A stretch of 64,000 nt of DNA from Hymenobacter sp. H14-R3. Its GTDB lineage: Bacteria > Bacteroidota > Bacteroidia > Cytophagales > Hymenobacteraceae. The stretch's first letter is position 1; each line of letters begins with the position of its first letter. The position numbers and the translations under genes are program-made. Under the pieces are notes generated by a model, which did not search any database, had not been told where the DNA came from, and saw nothing but the letters and a program-made list of their open reading frames with translations. This document shows positions 42,116 to 50,271 of the stretch, piece after piece. Location of the stretch: NCBI RefSeq assembly GCF_030063445.1, contig NZ_JASITD010000005.1:124001-188000 (forward strand), written 5' to 3'.

Positions 42116-43315
42116 ATGGAAGCTCCTCACCGCCTCACCTGGCTCCAGCGCAACCTCAAGGGCGACCCCATTCTGTGGGCCATTGTCATTTTGTTCTCGC
42201 TCATCAGCATTGCCGTGGTCTACTCGGCCACCGGCACGCTGGCGTATCGCAACGAGCTGCACGGCCGCAACGGCTCGGTCGAGATGATTGTGCTCAAGCA
42301 CAGCAGCTTGATATTTATCGGGCTGGGTCTCATGTGGTTAGCGCACCGCATCGACTACCGCCACTACTCGCGGCTGTCGCTCTACGCGCTGCTGTTGTCG
42401 GTGCCGCTGCTGCTCTTCACCTACCTCATGGGCGGCGAAACCAATGGGGCCTCGCGCTGGCTCACCATCCCGGTTATCAACCAAACGTTTCAGCCCTCCG
42501 ACCTGGCCAAGCTGGCGCTTATCTCGCACCTGGCCAGTATGCTGAGCCGCCGCCAGCAGCATTTGCACGATTTTAAAAGTACGCTGCTGCCGGTAATGGT
42601 CTGGGTAGGAGTCATTTGTGGGCTAATTGTATTGTCCAACGCCTCCACGGCCCTGCTGCTATTTCTGACCTGCCTGCTGCTTATGTTCATCGGCCGCGTG
42701 CCGATGCGCCAAATGCTGGTGATGGTGGTCATTGGCGTGGTGCTGGGCGGGGCCGGCCTGGCCGCCGGGCAGCGCTTGGGCACGGTCGTATCGCGCATCA
42801 CCAATTTCACCGACCACACCAAGAAAGTGGCCTTCCAGTCGGAGCACGCCTACATCGCCATTGCCACGGGTGGCCTCACCGGCAAAGGCCCCGGCAAAAG
42901 CACCGAGCGCAACATCATGCCGCACCCATACTCCGACTTTATCTACGCCATTATTATCGAAGAATACGGCATGATTGGCGGCCTGGTCGTGCTCTTCCTG
43001 TACCTCGCTTTTCTCTATCGAGGGCTCAAAACCGTGATGAATAGCCAAGGCGCGTTCGGCGGCCTGCTCTCGGCCGGCTTGTGCTTCAGCCTGGTGCTGC
43101 AAGCCATGGTAAATATGGGCGTAGCCGTGGGCCTGGGCCCCGTAACGGGCTTGCCATTACCCATGCTCAGCATGGGTGGCACCTCGCTGATATTCACTGG
43201 TTTAAGCGTGGGTATTATATTGGCCGTGAGCCGCGGCGAGCGCGAAACCCGCCCCATGGCCGGCGAAGCCACCGACACGCCCCGTATCCCCAGCAAGCGC
43301 GCGCAGCACGCATAA
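42116..43315 (+). CDS. ftsW: Septal peptidoglycan glycosyltransferase FtsW
   Basis: 399-residue SEDS-family polymerase with about ten transmembrane helices; works with FtsI at the septum. Motifs: GDPILWAIVILFSLISIAVV, GGETNGASRWLTIP, QPSDLAKLALISHLASML, QSEHAYIAIATGGLTGKGPG with KSTERN, DFIYAIIIEEYGMIGGLV, and MVNMGVAVGLGPVTGLPLPM then LSMGGTSLI. ATG 42116, 11 bases after murD. Followed by a long inverted repeat before murG. Confidence 0.94.
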   Translation: MEAPHRLTWLQRNLKGDPILWAIVILFSLISIAVVYSATGTLAYRNELHGRNGSVEMIVLKHSSLIFIGLGLMWLAHRIDYRHYSRLSLYALLLSVPLLLFTYLMGGETNGASRWLTIPVINQTFQPSDLAKLALISHLASMLSRRQQHLHDFKSTLLPVMVWVGVICGLIVLSNASTALLLFLTCLLLMFIGRVPMRQMLVMVVIGVVLGGAGLAAGQRLGTVVSRITNFTDHTKKVAFQSEHAYIAIATGGLTGKGPGKSTERNIMPHPYSDFIYAIIIEEYGMIGGLVVLFLYLAFLYRGLKTVMNSQGAFGGLLSAGLCFSLVLQAMVNMGVAVGLGPVTGLPLPMLSMGGTSLIFTGLSVGIILAVSRGERETRPMAGEATDTPRIPSKRAQHA

Positions 43316-43320
43316 ATTCA

Positions 43321-43410
43321 AGCTGTTAGCTAATAGCCATTAGCTGCTAGCTTTCTAGCATAATAACTATCCATAAAAAGCTATCAGCCAGCAGCTAATA
43401 GCTAACAGCT
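43321..43410. repeat. Inverted repeat family G between ftsW and murG
   Basis: Arms AGCTGTTAGCTAATAGCCAT and TAGCTGCTAGC pair with the complementary right arm GCAGCTAATAGCTAACAGCT. Arms are themselves made of AGCT/TAGC units. It fills the junction from 5 bases after the ftsW stop to 5 bases before murG. Confidence 0.85.
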
Positions 43411-43415
43411 CACTT

Positions 43416-44504
43416 ATGAAATTCATCATCTCCGGCGGCGGCACGGGCGGGCATATTTTCCCGGCGGTAGCAATTGCGAACGAAATCCGGCGGCGGCAAC
43501 CCGACGCCGATATCTTGTTCGTGGGTGCTAATGGCCGCATGGAGATGACGCGTGTGCCCGAAGCCGGCTACCAGATTGTGGGCCTGGATATTACCGGCTT
43601 GCAGCGCCGCCTCACGCCCCAGAATATTCTGTTCCCGGTGCGGGTATTTCGCTCGGTGCGCCGGGCCGGCAAACTACTTGAGCAATTTCGGCCCGATGCC
43701 GTGGTGGGCGTGGGCGGCTACGCCTCGGCCCCGGTGCTGCTGGCCGCCACCTCGCGGACTATTCCGAGCCTTATTCAGGAGCAGAATTCATACGCTGGCT
43801 TGGTTAATAAATTGCTGGGCCGCCGCGTGGGCAAAATCTGCGTGGCCTACGAGGGCATGGACAAGTTTTTTCCGGCCGATAAAGTCGTGCTTACCGGCAA
43901 CCCCGTGCGCGCCGAAATTGCCCACGGCGACCGCGCCGAAGCCATGCAATTTTTTGGCCTCGACCCGAATAAAAAAACCTTGCTCGTCATTGGCGGCAGC
44001 CTCGGGGCGCGCACCCTCAACCTGGCCACTGCCGCCGCCCTGCCCCGCTTGCGCGAGGCCGGCGTGCAGCTGCTCTGGCAAACCGGCAAGCTCTACTTCC
44101 CCGAGGCCCAGCAGCAGGCCACGCCCTACGCCGCCAGCCACCTGCAAGCCCTGGAGTTTATTAAGCGCATGGACCTGGCCTACGCCGCCGCCGATGTGGT
44201 AGTGAGCCGCGCCGGAGCCCTCTCGGTATCAGAGCTTTGCCTCACCGGCAAGGCCAGCGTGCTGGTGCCTTCGCCCAACGTGGCCGAGGACCACCAGACC
44301 AAAAACGCCCTGGCCCTGGTGGGCAAAGGTGCGGCCGTGCTCATCACCGACGCCCACGCCCCCGAACGCCTCTACGACGAAACCCTGCGCCTGCTCGCCG
44401 ACCCCGAGCGCCAGCAGCAGCTCAGCGAGCGCGTGCGCGAGCTGGCCCGCCCCGATGCTACCAAAGATATTGTGGATGAGCTGTTTAAGTTAATCAGAAA
44501 GTAA
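43416..44504 (+). CDS. murG: UDP-N-acetylglucosamine transferase MurG
   Basis: 362 residues. Converts lipid I to lipid II on the inner face of the membrane. N-terminal SGGGTGGHIFPAVAIANEIR, FVGANGRMEMTRVPEAGY, the second G-loop VVGVGGYASAPVLLAA, QEQNSYAGLVNKLLGR, VIGGSLGARTLN, and the C-terminal nucleotide-sugar site SRAGALSVSELCLTGKASVL with PSPNVAEDHQTKNA. Normal length. ATG 43416 directly follows the inverted repeat. Confidence 0.96.
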   Translation: MKFIISGGGTGGHIFPAVAIANEIRRRQPDADILFVGANGRMEMTRVPEAGYQIVGLDITGLQRRLTPQNILFPVRVFRSVRRAGKLLEQFRPDAVVGVGGYASAPVLLAATSRTIPSLIQEQNSYAGLVNKLLGRRVGKICVAYEGMDKFFPADKVVLTGNPVRAEIAHGDRAEAMQFFGLDPNKKTLLVIGGSLGARTLNLATAAALPRLREAGVQLLWQTGKLYFPEAQQQATPYAASHLQALEFIKRMDLAYAAADVVVSRAGALSVSELCLTGKASVLVPSPNVAEDHQTKNALALVGKGAAVLITDAHAPERLYDETLRLLADPERQQQLSERVRELARPDATKDIVDELFKLIRK

Positions 44505-44519
44505 AGGGAACAAAATGGT

Positions 44520-44561
44520 CCGTCATGCTTCGGCTCCACTTCGTTGCGCTCAGCATGACGG
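44520..44561. repeat. Small inverted repeat between murG and murC
   Basis: Perfect 10-bp arms CCGTCATGCT and AGCATGACGG with a 22-base centre containing CACTTCGTTGCGCTC. Related to family D (GTCATGCT cores). Confidence 0.75.
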
Positions 44562-44590
44562 TCTGAATTATCAGCAGTAAAAAATAAATA

Positions 44591-45976
44591 ATGCAGCAAT
44601 TTCCCTACATATTTTTCCTCGGCATCGGGGGCATTGGCATGTCGGCGCTGGCGCGTTGGTTCAAGGCTAATGGCCACCAGGTCAGCGGCTTCGATAAAAC
44701 CGAAACGCCGCTTACCCTGGCTTTGCAGGCCGAAGGAATTGCCGTGCACTACGCCGACGAGGTGAGGAATATTCCGCTGGAAATTCGGGAGCATAAAGCG
44801 CAGACGCTGGTGGTGCTCACGCCCGCCATTCCGGCCACCAGCCTGGAGTGGGCGTGGCTGCGCGCGCAGGGCTACGATATTCGCAAGCGCAGCCAAGTGC
44901 TGGGCCTGCTCACTCAGGGCCGGCCCACCATCGCGGTGGCCGGCACCCACGGCAAAACCACTACCAGCAGTATGGTGGCGCATTTGCTGCACCACGCGGG
45001 CCTCGATGCGGGCGCGTTTCTGGGCGGCATCGCCGTAAACCTGGGCTCGAATCTATTGCTGCCCAACAGCCCTGATGCGCCCGTGGTAGTCGAGGCTGAC
45101 GAGTACGACCGCAGCTTCCTCACGCTGTACCCCGACGTGGCCATCGTGACAAGCACCGACGCCGACCACCTCGACATTTACGGCGAGCAAAGCGCGCTTA
45201 TCGACTCGTTTTGCCAGTTTGTGAGCCAGATAAAGCCCGGCGGCACGCTGCTGCTCAACCACACCGCCGATGCCCGCGTGGCCGCTGCCGTGCCGCCCGG
45301 CACGCGGGTGCTGCGCTACGGCCTCACGGCCGCCGAAGGCCCCGATTTATTTGCGGCCAATATTACAGCTCAGGGCCACCAGTTTCACTTCGATTTGCAT
45401 GGCCCCGAGGGCGTAGCAACGGGGCTGGAACTGGCCGTGCCGGGTTTCCACAACGTGGAAAATATGCTGGCCGCTGCCGCCGCCGCACAATTATTTGGCG
45501 TCACGGCCGCACAACTTCCTGAGGCTGTGGCTACTTATCAGGGCGTGAAAAGGCGTTTTGAATTTATCGTAACCGGGCCCGACAAAGTGTACGTAGACGA
45601 CTACGCCCATCACCCCCGGGAGATAGAAGCCTTTCTGCGCTCGCTGCGGGCATTATACCCGAATAAAAAAATCTGCGCCATTTTTCAGCCCCACCTATTT
45701 ACCCGCACGCGCGATTTTGCGGAGGGCTTTTCGCAGAGCCTGAGTCTGGCCGACGAAGTGATAGTATTGGATATCTATCCGGCCCGCGAGCTACCCCTGC
45801 CGGGCATCACGGCAGCCATGCTGTTGCCCGCCATTACCTCGGCAGCTAAATCCTTGCAAACCAAGGAACAAGTGTTGGAAAGAGTGGAAAATAACCCTAC
45901 TTTTGATATCCTGGCAACCGTGGGTGCCGGTGACATCGACACGCTGGTTCCGCAGCTAAAAAGAATTCTGAATTAA
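44591..45976 (+). CDS. murC: UDP-N-acetylmuramate-L-alanine ligase MurC
   Basis: 461 residues. N-terminal FFLGIGGIGMSALARWFKAN, ATP loop AVAGTHGKTTTSSMVAHLLH, VVEADEYDRSFLTLYPDVAI, TSTDADHLDIYG, VYVDDYAHHPREIEAFLRSL and FQPHLFTRTRDFAEGF. First amino-acid ligase of the pathway, adding L-Ala. ATG 44591. A family A repeat begins 18 bases after the stop and separates it from ftsQ. Confidence 0.96.
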   Translation: MQQFPYIFFLGIGGIGMSALARWFKANGHQVSGFDKTETPLTLALQAEGIAVHYADEVRNIPLEIREHKAQTLVVLTPAIPATSLEWAWLRAQGYDIRKRSQVLGLLTQGRPTIAVAGTHGKTTTSSMVAHLLHHAGLDAGAFLGGIAVNLGSNLLLPNSPDAPVVVEADEYDRSFLTLYPDVAIVTSTDADHLDIYGEQSALIDSFCQFVSQIKPGGTLLLNHTADARVAAAVPPGTRVLRYGLTAAEGPDLFAANITAQGHQFHFDLHGPEGVATGLELAVPGFHNVENMLAAAAAAQLFGVTAAQLPEAVATYQGVKRRFEFIVTGPDKVYVDDYAHHPREIEAFLRSLRALYPNKKICAIFQPHLFTRTRDFAEGFSQSLSLADEVIVLDIYPARELPLPGITAAMLLPAITSAAKSLQTKEQVLERVENNPTFDILATVGAGDIDTLVPQLKRILN

Positions 45977-45993
45977 TCGAAATTAACCGCCCA

Positions 45994-46147
45994 TCATTGC
46001 GAGCGCAACATTCTGCGCATCAAGCAGAGATGGAGTGCGGCAATCTTTCCTGGTCGTTCGCTTCACTGAGTTAGTAACCCGACCGTGAAGAAAAGATTGC
46101 CGCGCCCCACCTCTGCTTGATGCGCAGAATGTTACGCTCGCAATGAC
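45994..46147. repeat. Family A inverted repeat between murC and ftsQ
   Basis: Full copy with arms ATCATTGCGAGCGCAACATT and complement. The inner arms have drifted (GGAGTGCGGCAATC left, GATTGCCGCGCCCC right). Ends 30 bases before ftsQ. Confidence 0.9.
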
Positions 46148-46177
46148 AAACGCTTAGCCTTAAAAGCATTATACATC

Positions 46178-46936
46178 GTGACCAAAACCGTTCGCAATTT
46201 GCTCGTCGCGCTTGCCTGCCTGCTGGGGCTGGGAGGTATGGCCGCGTTTGCGGCTTTTCGGCAGGCCCACCGCCCGGTGCAGGACATTGTGGTGAACGTG
46301 GCCAACGACGCCGATAATTACTTCATCAGCGAGCGCGGCGTCACGGCCCTGCTCACCAACGGCGGTAAGGAGCCCGTGATTGGCACCGTGCCCGAGGGCG
46401 ACCGCCTGCGGGAGCTCGAAAACCGCCTCAAGGCGCACCCTTTCGTGCGCGACGCCCAGGTGTACCGCGACCTGTCGGGCACGCTGCACGCCGATATTCA
46501 CCAGAACCGCCCCATTGCCCGCCTCGTGCACCCCGACGACCGCCTCGATGCCTACGTCGATGCCTCGGGCAAGCGCCTGCCGCTTTCGCCGCTCTACACG
46601 GCGCGGGTGGCCACGGTGAGCCGGGCCGGTGGCGGCACGCTCCCCAGTAATTTTTTTCAGGATAGCACTAGTAGGGGTTACCTAGATTTCCTGCGCTTCG
46701 TAGACGAGCATCCCTTCTGGCGCGCCCAGGTGGCTGAGGTGTTCGTGGAGCCGGGCGGTAAGCTCAGCTTTACGCAGCAGGTTGGCGACCAACGCATCGA
46801 GTTTGGCGCACCGGACAACATTTCGGAGAAATTCGCCAAATTGATGGTATTTTACCGACAAATACCCTCGGTATTGGGCTGGGATACGTACCATCGCGTC
46901 AACGTAGAATACCAAAACCAAATAATTTGCGAGTAG
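46178..46936 (+). CDS. ftsQ: Cell division protein FtsQ/DivIB
   Basis: 252 residues with one N-terminal transmembrane helix (LLVALACLLGLGGMAAFAAF). The periplasmic POTRA-like part begins VQDIVVNVANDADNYFISER; the FtsQ pattern RLRELENRLKAHPFVRDAQVYRD is clear, followed by RPIARLV and, later, VFVEPGGKLSFTQQVGDQRI. Identification rests on this pattern plus position between murC and ftsA. The start is GTG at 46178. It would hold FtsL/FtsB at the division site. Confidence 0.9.
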   Translation: MTKTVRNLLVALACLLGLGGMAAFAAFRQAHRPVQDIVVNVANDADNYFISERGVTALLTNGGKEPVIGTVPEGDRLRELENRLKAHPFVRDAQVYRDLSGTLHADIHQNRPIARLVHPDDRLDAYVDASGKRLPLSPLYTARVATVSRAGGGTLPSNFFQDSTSRGYLDFLRFVDEHPFWRAQVAEVFVEPGGKLSFTQQVGDQRIEFGAPDNISEKFAKLMVFYRQIPSVLGWDTYHRVNVEYQNQIICE

Positions 46937-47021
46937 TAACTGCTTGGCAATCATAAATCTATTTTTTACGTGTCTTGCTAACTAGTTTAGCTTCTGCTCT
47001 TTCACTGCCTACCTCCATCCT

Positions 47022-48425
47022 ATGCAACAAGATAAAATCGTCGTCGGTCTCGACATTGGTACAACGAAAATCTGTGCCCTGGTAGGCCGTAAAAACGAGT
47101 ATGGCAAGCTCGAAATTTTGGGTATGGGCAAGGCTGTGTCCGATGGGGTACAGCGTGGCCTTGTGCTCAACATCGACAAGACCGTGGATGCCATCAAGCG
47201 CGCCATTCGGCAGGCCGAGGAGCAGTCGGGCATCGATATTGGGGTGGTGAACGTGGGCATTGCGGGGCAGCACATCAAGAGCTTGCAGCACAATGGCTCC
47301 ATCACGCGGCCCAGCAGCGACACCGAGATTACCCAGGACGATGTGAATCGCCTCACGGCGGATATGTACCGGTTGGTGACCCCGCCCGGCTCGCAGATTA
47401 TCCACGTGATGCCGCAGGAATACAAAGTTGACTTTGAAGGGGGCGTAACCGACCCCATCGGCATGGCAGGCGTGCGCCTGGAAGGTAACTTCCACATTAT
47501 CACGGCGCAAAGCGCGGCTATCAACAACATCAACAAGTGCGTAACCAAGGCGGGATTGGCCATTGCCGACCTCATTTTGGAGCCGCTGGCGTCGAGCGTA
47601 TCGGTGCTGAGCGACGAGGAGAAAGAAGCCGGCGTGGCCCTGATTGATATTGGCGGTGGCACTACCGATTTGGCGGTGTTTAAGGATGGCATTATTCGCC
47701 ACGCGGCAGTGCTGCCGTTTGGGGGTAACATCATCACCCAGGACATCAAGCAGGGCTGCAACGTGACGCCCAACCAGGCCGAGCAGCTAAAGGTGAAGTT
47801 TGGCAAAGCCATTGCCGAGGAGGCCAGCGACTACGAAATCGTGAGCATCCCGGGCCTGCCCAACCGCCCACCCAAAGAGGTGTCGCTCAAGAATTTGGCC
47901 TATATCATCGAAGCCCGCATGTCGGAGATTATCGAGCTGGTGTATGCCGAAATCTATCGTATGGGCCTGCAAGACCAGCTCTCGGCCGGCATTGTGCTGA
48001 CTGGCGGCGGTTCGCAGCTCCAAAACCTGGAGCAGCTGACCGAGTACCTCACCGGCCTCGACACGCGCATCGGCTACCCCAACCAACACTTGGGCAAAAG
48101 CAAAATCGAAGCCGTGAAGTCGCCGATGCACGCCACCGGCGTGGGCCTCGTGCTGGCCGGCTACCAGGCGCAGGACGAGCGCATTGCCCGCCCCGGCTAC
48201 GGCGAGGAAGAGGTTTCGGCCTACAACTACCAGCCCGTGGCCCCGGTGGCCGCGCCGGTGGTGCCCAGCTTCACGCCCCAGGCCCCGGCCCCGGTGGCCC
48301 CGGCGGCCACTACCCCCGAGCCGCCTAAACCGGCAAAGGAGCAGAAAGGTCTCAAGTTTTTGGGTGACATCACCCGTAAGCTGAAGGGTATTCTGATTGA
48401 CGATTTTGACGATAAGCAATATTAA
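47022..48425 (+). CDS. ftsA: Cell division protein FtsA
   Basis: 467-residue actin-fold protein that tethers FtsZ to the membrane. Phosphate-1 loop VVGLDIGTTKICALVGRKNE, the SHS2 (1C) domain with NVGIAGQHIKSLQHNGSIT, phosphate-2 VALIDIGGGTTDLAVFKDG, and adenosine loop IVLTGGGSQLQNLEQLTEYL. Ala/Pro-rich linker (about 395-440) and C-terminal amphipathic end LKFLGDITRKLKGILIDDFD consistent with membrane binding. ATG 47022. An inverted repeat starts 3 bases after the stop and separates it from ftsZ. Confidence 0.96.
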   Translation: MQQDKIVVGLDIGTTKICALVGRKNEYGKLEILGMGKAVSDGVQRGLVLNIDKTVDAIKRAIRQAEEQSGIDIGVVNVGIAGQHIKSLQHNGSITRPSSDTEITQDDVNRLTADMYRLVTPPGSQIIHVMPQEYKVDFEGGVTDPIGMAGVRLEGNFHIITAQSAAINNINKCVTKAGLAIADLILEPLASSVSVLSDEEKEAGVALIDIGGGTTDLAVFKDGIIRHAAVLPFGGNIITQDIKQGCNVTPNQAEQLKVKFGKAIAEEASDYEIVSIPGLPNRPPKEVSLKNLAYIIEARMSEIIELVYAEIYRMGLQDQLSAGIVLTGGGSQLQNLEQLTEYLTGLDTRIGYPNQHLGKSKIEAVKSPMHATGVGLVLAGYQAQDERIARPGYGEEEVSAYNYQPVAPVAAPVVPSFTPQAPAPVAPAATTPEPPKPAKEQKGLKFLGDITRKLKGILIDDFDDKQY

Positions 48426-48427
48426 TC

Positions 48428-48515
48428 AATGAGCGAATGAGTGGATGAGTGATTGAGTGAATGGCCCAGCCGCCTGCTCAAGCGCTCATTCACTCAATCA
48501 CTCACTCACTCATTG
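48428..48515. repeat. Inverted repeat family F between ftsA and ftsZ
   Basis: Left arm CAATGAGCGAATGAGTGGAT then GAGTGATTGAGTGAATG; right arm CATTCACTCAATCACTCACT then CACTCATTG. Ends 5 bases before the ftsZ ATG, so in mRNA it would fold right next to the start codon. Confidence 0.88.
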
Positions 48516-48520
48516 AATCT

Positions 48521-50035
48521 ATGAATTTTACCTTCGACATTCCTGCCCAAAGCCGCTCCATCATTAAGGTGATTGGGGTAGGGGGTGGGGGCTCCAATGC
48601 CGTGAAGCACATGCATAAGCAGGGCATCAAGGACGTGGAGTTTATTATCTGTAATACTGACCGGCAGGCCCTGGAAAGCTCCACGGTGCCCAATAAGCTC
48701 CAGATTGGGGTAGACCTGACCGAAGGACTAGGCGCGGGGGCCAAGCCCGAGCGCGGCCGCCAGGCGGCCCTTGAAAGCCGCGAGCAGATTCGCGAGCTGC
48801 TGAGCAACGGCACCAAAATGCTGTTTATCACGGCCGGCATGGGCGGTGGCACGGGCACGGGCGCAGCCCCGGTTATTGCCCAGGTGGCGCAGGAGCTGAA
48901 TATTCTGACGGTGGGCATCGTGACGGCGCCTTTCCTTTTTGAGGGTAAGAAGAAGCGCGACCAGGCCGAGCAAGGCATCAAGGAACTGAGTGAGCATTGC
49001 GATACGGTGCTGGTGATTCTCAACGATAAGCTGCGCCAGCTTTATGGCAATCTTACCATGGGCCAGGCCTTTGCCAAGGCCGATACGGTGCTAACCACGG
49101 CAGCCAAGTCGATTGCCGAAATCATTACGGTGACCAGCGATGTGAACGTGGACTTCGAGGACGTGAAAACGGTGATGAAGGACTCGGGGGCGGCCGTAAT
49201 GGGCAGCTCGATTACGGAGGGTGAAAATCGCGCCCGCCGCGCCGCCGAGGAGGCGCTGAACTCGCCGCTGCTCAATAATACCGACATCAAGGGCGCGCAG
49301 CGCATCCTGCTCAGTATCATGTCGGGCGACCAGGCCGAGCTGGAAATGGATGAACTGTCGGAAATCACCGAGTACATCCAGGATAAGGCCGGCGAGGATG
49401 CCGAGATGATTTTTGGCCATGGCACCGACGATACGCTGGGCCAGAGCATCCGCGTGACGGTTATTGCCACCGGTTTTGCCCGCGAGGCGCACACCATCTC
49501 GACCAACACCCGGCCCGCCGAAGCTACCCCCGAGCCAGTGGCTGCGGCCCCGGTAGCGGAGGTAGCCTACGACAAGCCCGCGCAGCACGCCACCACGGTG
49601 CCCGTAGTGCCGAAGTTCATCACGCCCGAGCCCGCCCGCGTTACCTACGAGCTCAACGGTCCCAACACGCCCAACGCCCAAACCGGGCTAGCGGGCGCAC
49701 CCATCACTGCCCCCGGCGACCCCGTGCTGCTATCATCGAGCCAGGGCCAGGGCCAAGGCTCGGCGCAGCCGGGCCAGCCCGCCCCGCCCCGCCCGCGCCC
49801 CGCCATTTTGGAGGCCCAGGCTGAGGAGCGTCGCCGCCGCTTGCAGCAGCTCAGCCAGAACCAGGGCCTGTCGCCGGAAGCCACCACGCACCTCGATACG
49901 CCCGCCTACCTGCGCCGCGGCCAAAAGCTGGAGCCCGTGACGCCCAGCAGCGCCCAGAACATCTCCCGCTTCAACCTCAGCGACGACAACGAGCTGCTGG
50001 GCGACAACCGCTTCCTGCACGATAATGTCGACTAA
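48521..50035 (+). CDS. ftsZ: Cell division protein FtsZ
   Basis: 504-residue tubulin-like GTPase. IKVIGVGGGGSNAVKHMHKQ at the N-terminus, GTP signature MGGGTGTGAAPVIAQVAQE (about 107-125), and the T7 loop NVDFEDVKTVMKDSGAAVMG. The GTPase/C-terminal domains end near residue 325. A long Pro/Gln-rich linker follows, and the conserved-type end is TPAYLRRGQKLEP then SRFNLSDDNELLGDNRFLHD. ATG 48521 is chosen because the upstream extension is encoded by the repeat. The stop is flush with a family C repeat. Confidence 0.97.
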   Translation: MNFTFDIPAQSRSIIKVIGVGGGGSNAVKHMHKQGIKDVEFIICNTDRQALESSTVPNKLQIGVDLTEGLGAGAKPERGRQAALESREQIRELLSNGTKMLFITAGMGGGTGTGAAPVIAQVAQELNILTVGIVTAPFLFEGKKKRDQAEQGIKELSEHCDTVLVILNDKLRQLYGNLTMGQAFAKADTVLTTAAKSIAEIITVTSDVNVDFEDVKTVMKDSGAAVMGSSITEGENRARRAAEEALNSPLLNNTDIKGAQRILLSIMSGDQAELEMDELSEITEYIQDKAGEDAEMIFGHGTDDTLGQSIRVTVIATGFAREAHTISTNTRPAEATPEPVAAAPVAEVAYDKPAQHATTVPVVPKFITPEPARVTYELNGPNTPNAQTGLAGAPITAPGDPVLLSSSQGQGQGSAQPGQPAPPRPRPAILEAQAEERRRRLQQLSQNQGLSPEATTHLDTPAYLRRGQKLEPVTPSSAQNISRFNLSDDNELLGDNRFLHDNVD

Positions 50036-50271
50036 ATCACAGATTTAGACAGATTGCACTGATTTTGCTGATTCGGGCGCAATCGCAGATTCAAACAGAT
50101 TTCGCTGATTCAGACGTCAGCTAAAGCGCTGCATACAAGGTATTTATCAGGCATGATTGACATACAAAAGGGTGGCTGCTTCTCGAAGCGGCCACCCTTT
50201 TGTATGTCAATCATAGTATGCGCCGCTATCTGACATCTGAATCAGCGCAATCTGTCTAAATCTGCGATTAT
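50034..50271. repeat. Nested palindrome after ftsZ: family C arms around a 62-bp hairpin
   Basis: Outer arms AATCACAGATTTAGACAGAT (left) and CAATCTGTCTAAATCTGCGA (right) enclose a second left-hand copy (AATCGCAGATTCAAACAGAT) and a central palindrome at 50153-50214. It fills the gap between convergent ftsZ and the di-heme gene and runs into the end of the latter. Confidence 0.85.
50153..50214. terminator. Bidirectional terminator-like 30-bp hairpin
   Basis: 30-bp stem with one mismatch (ATGATTGACATACAAAAGGG then TGGCTGCTTC), 2-base loop. The AAAAGGG/CCCTTTT portions suit termination in both directions, between two convergent genes. Confidence 0.75.
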
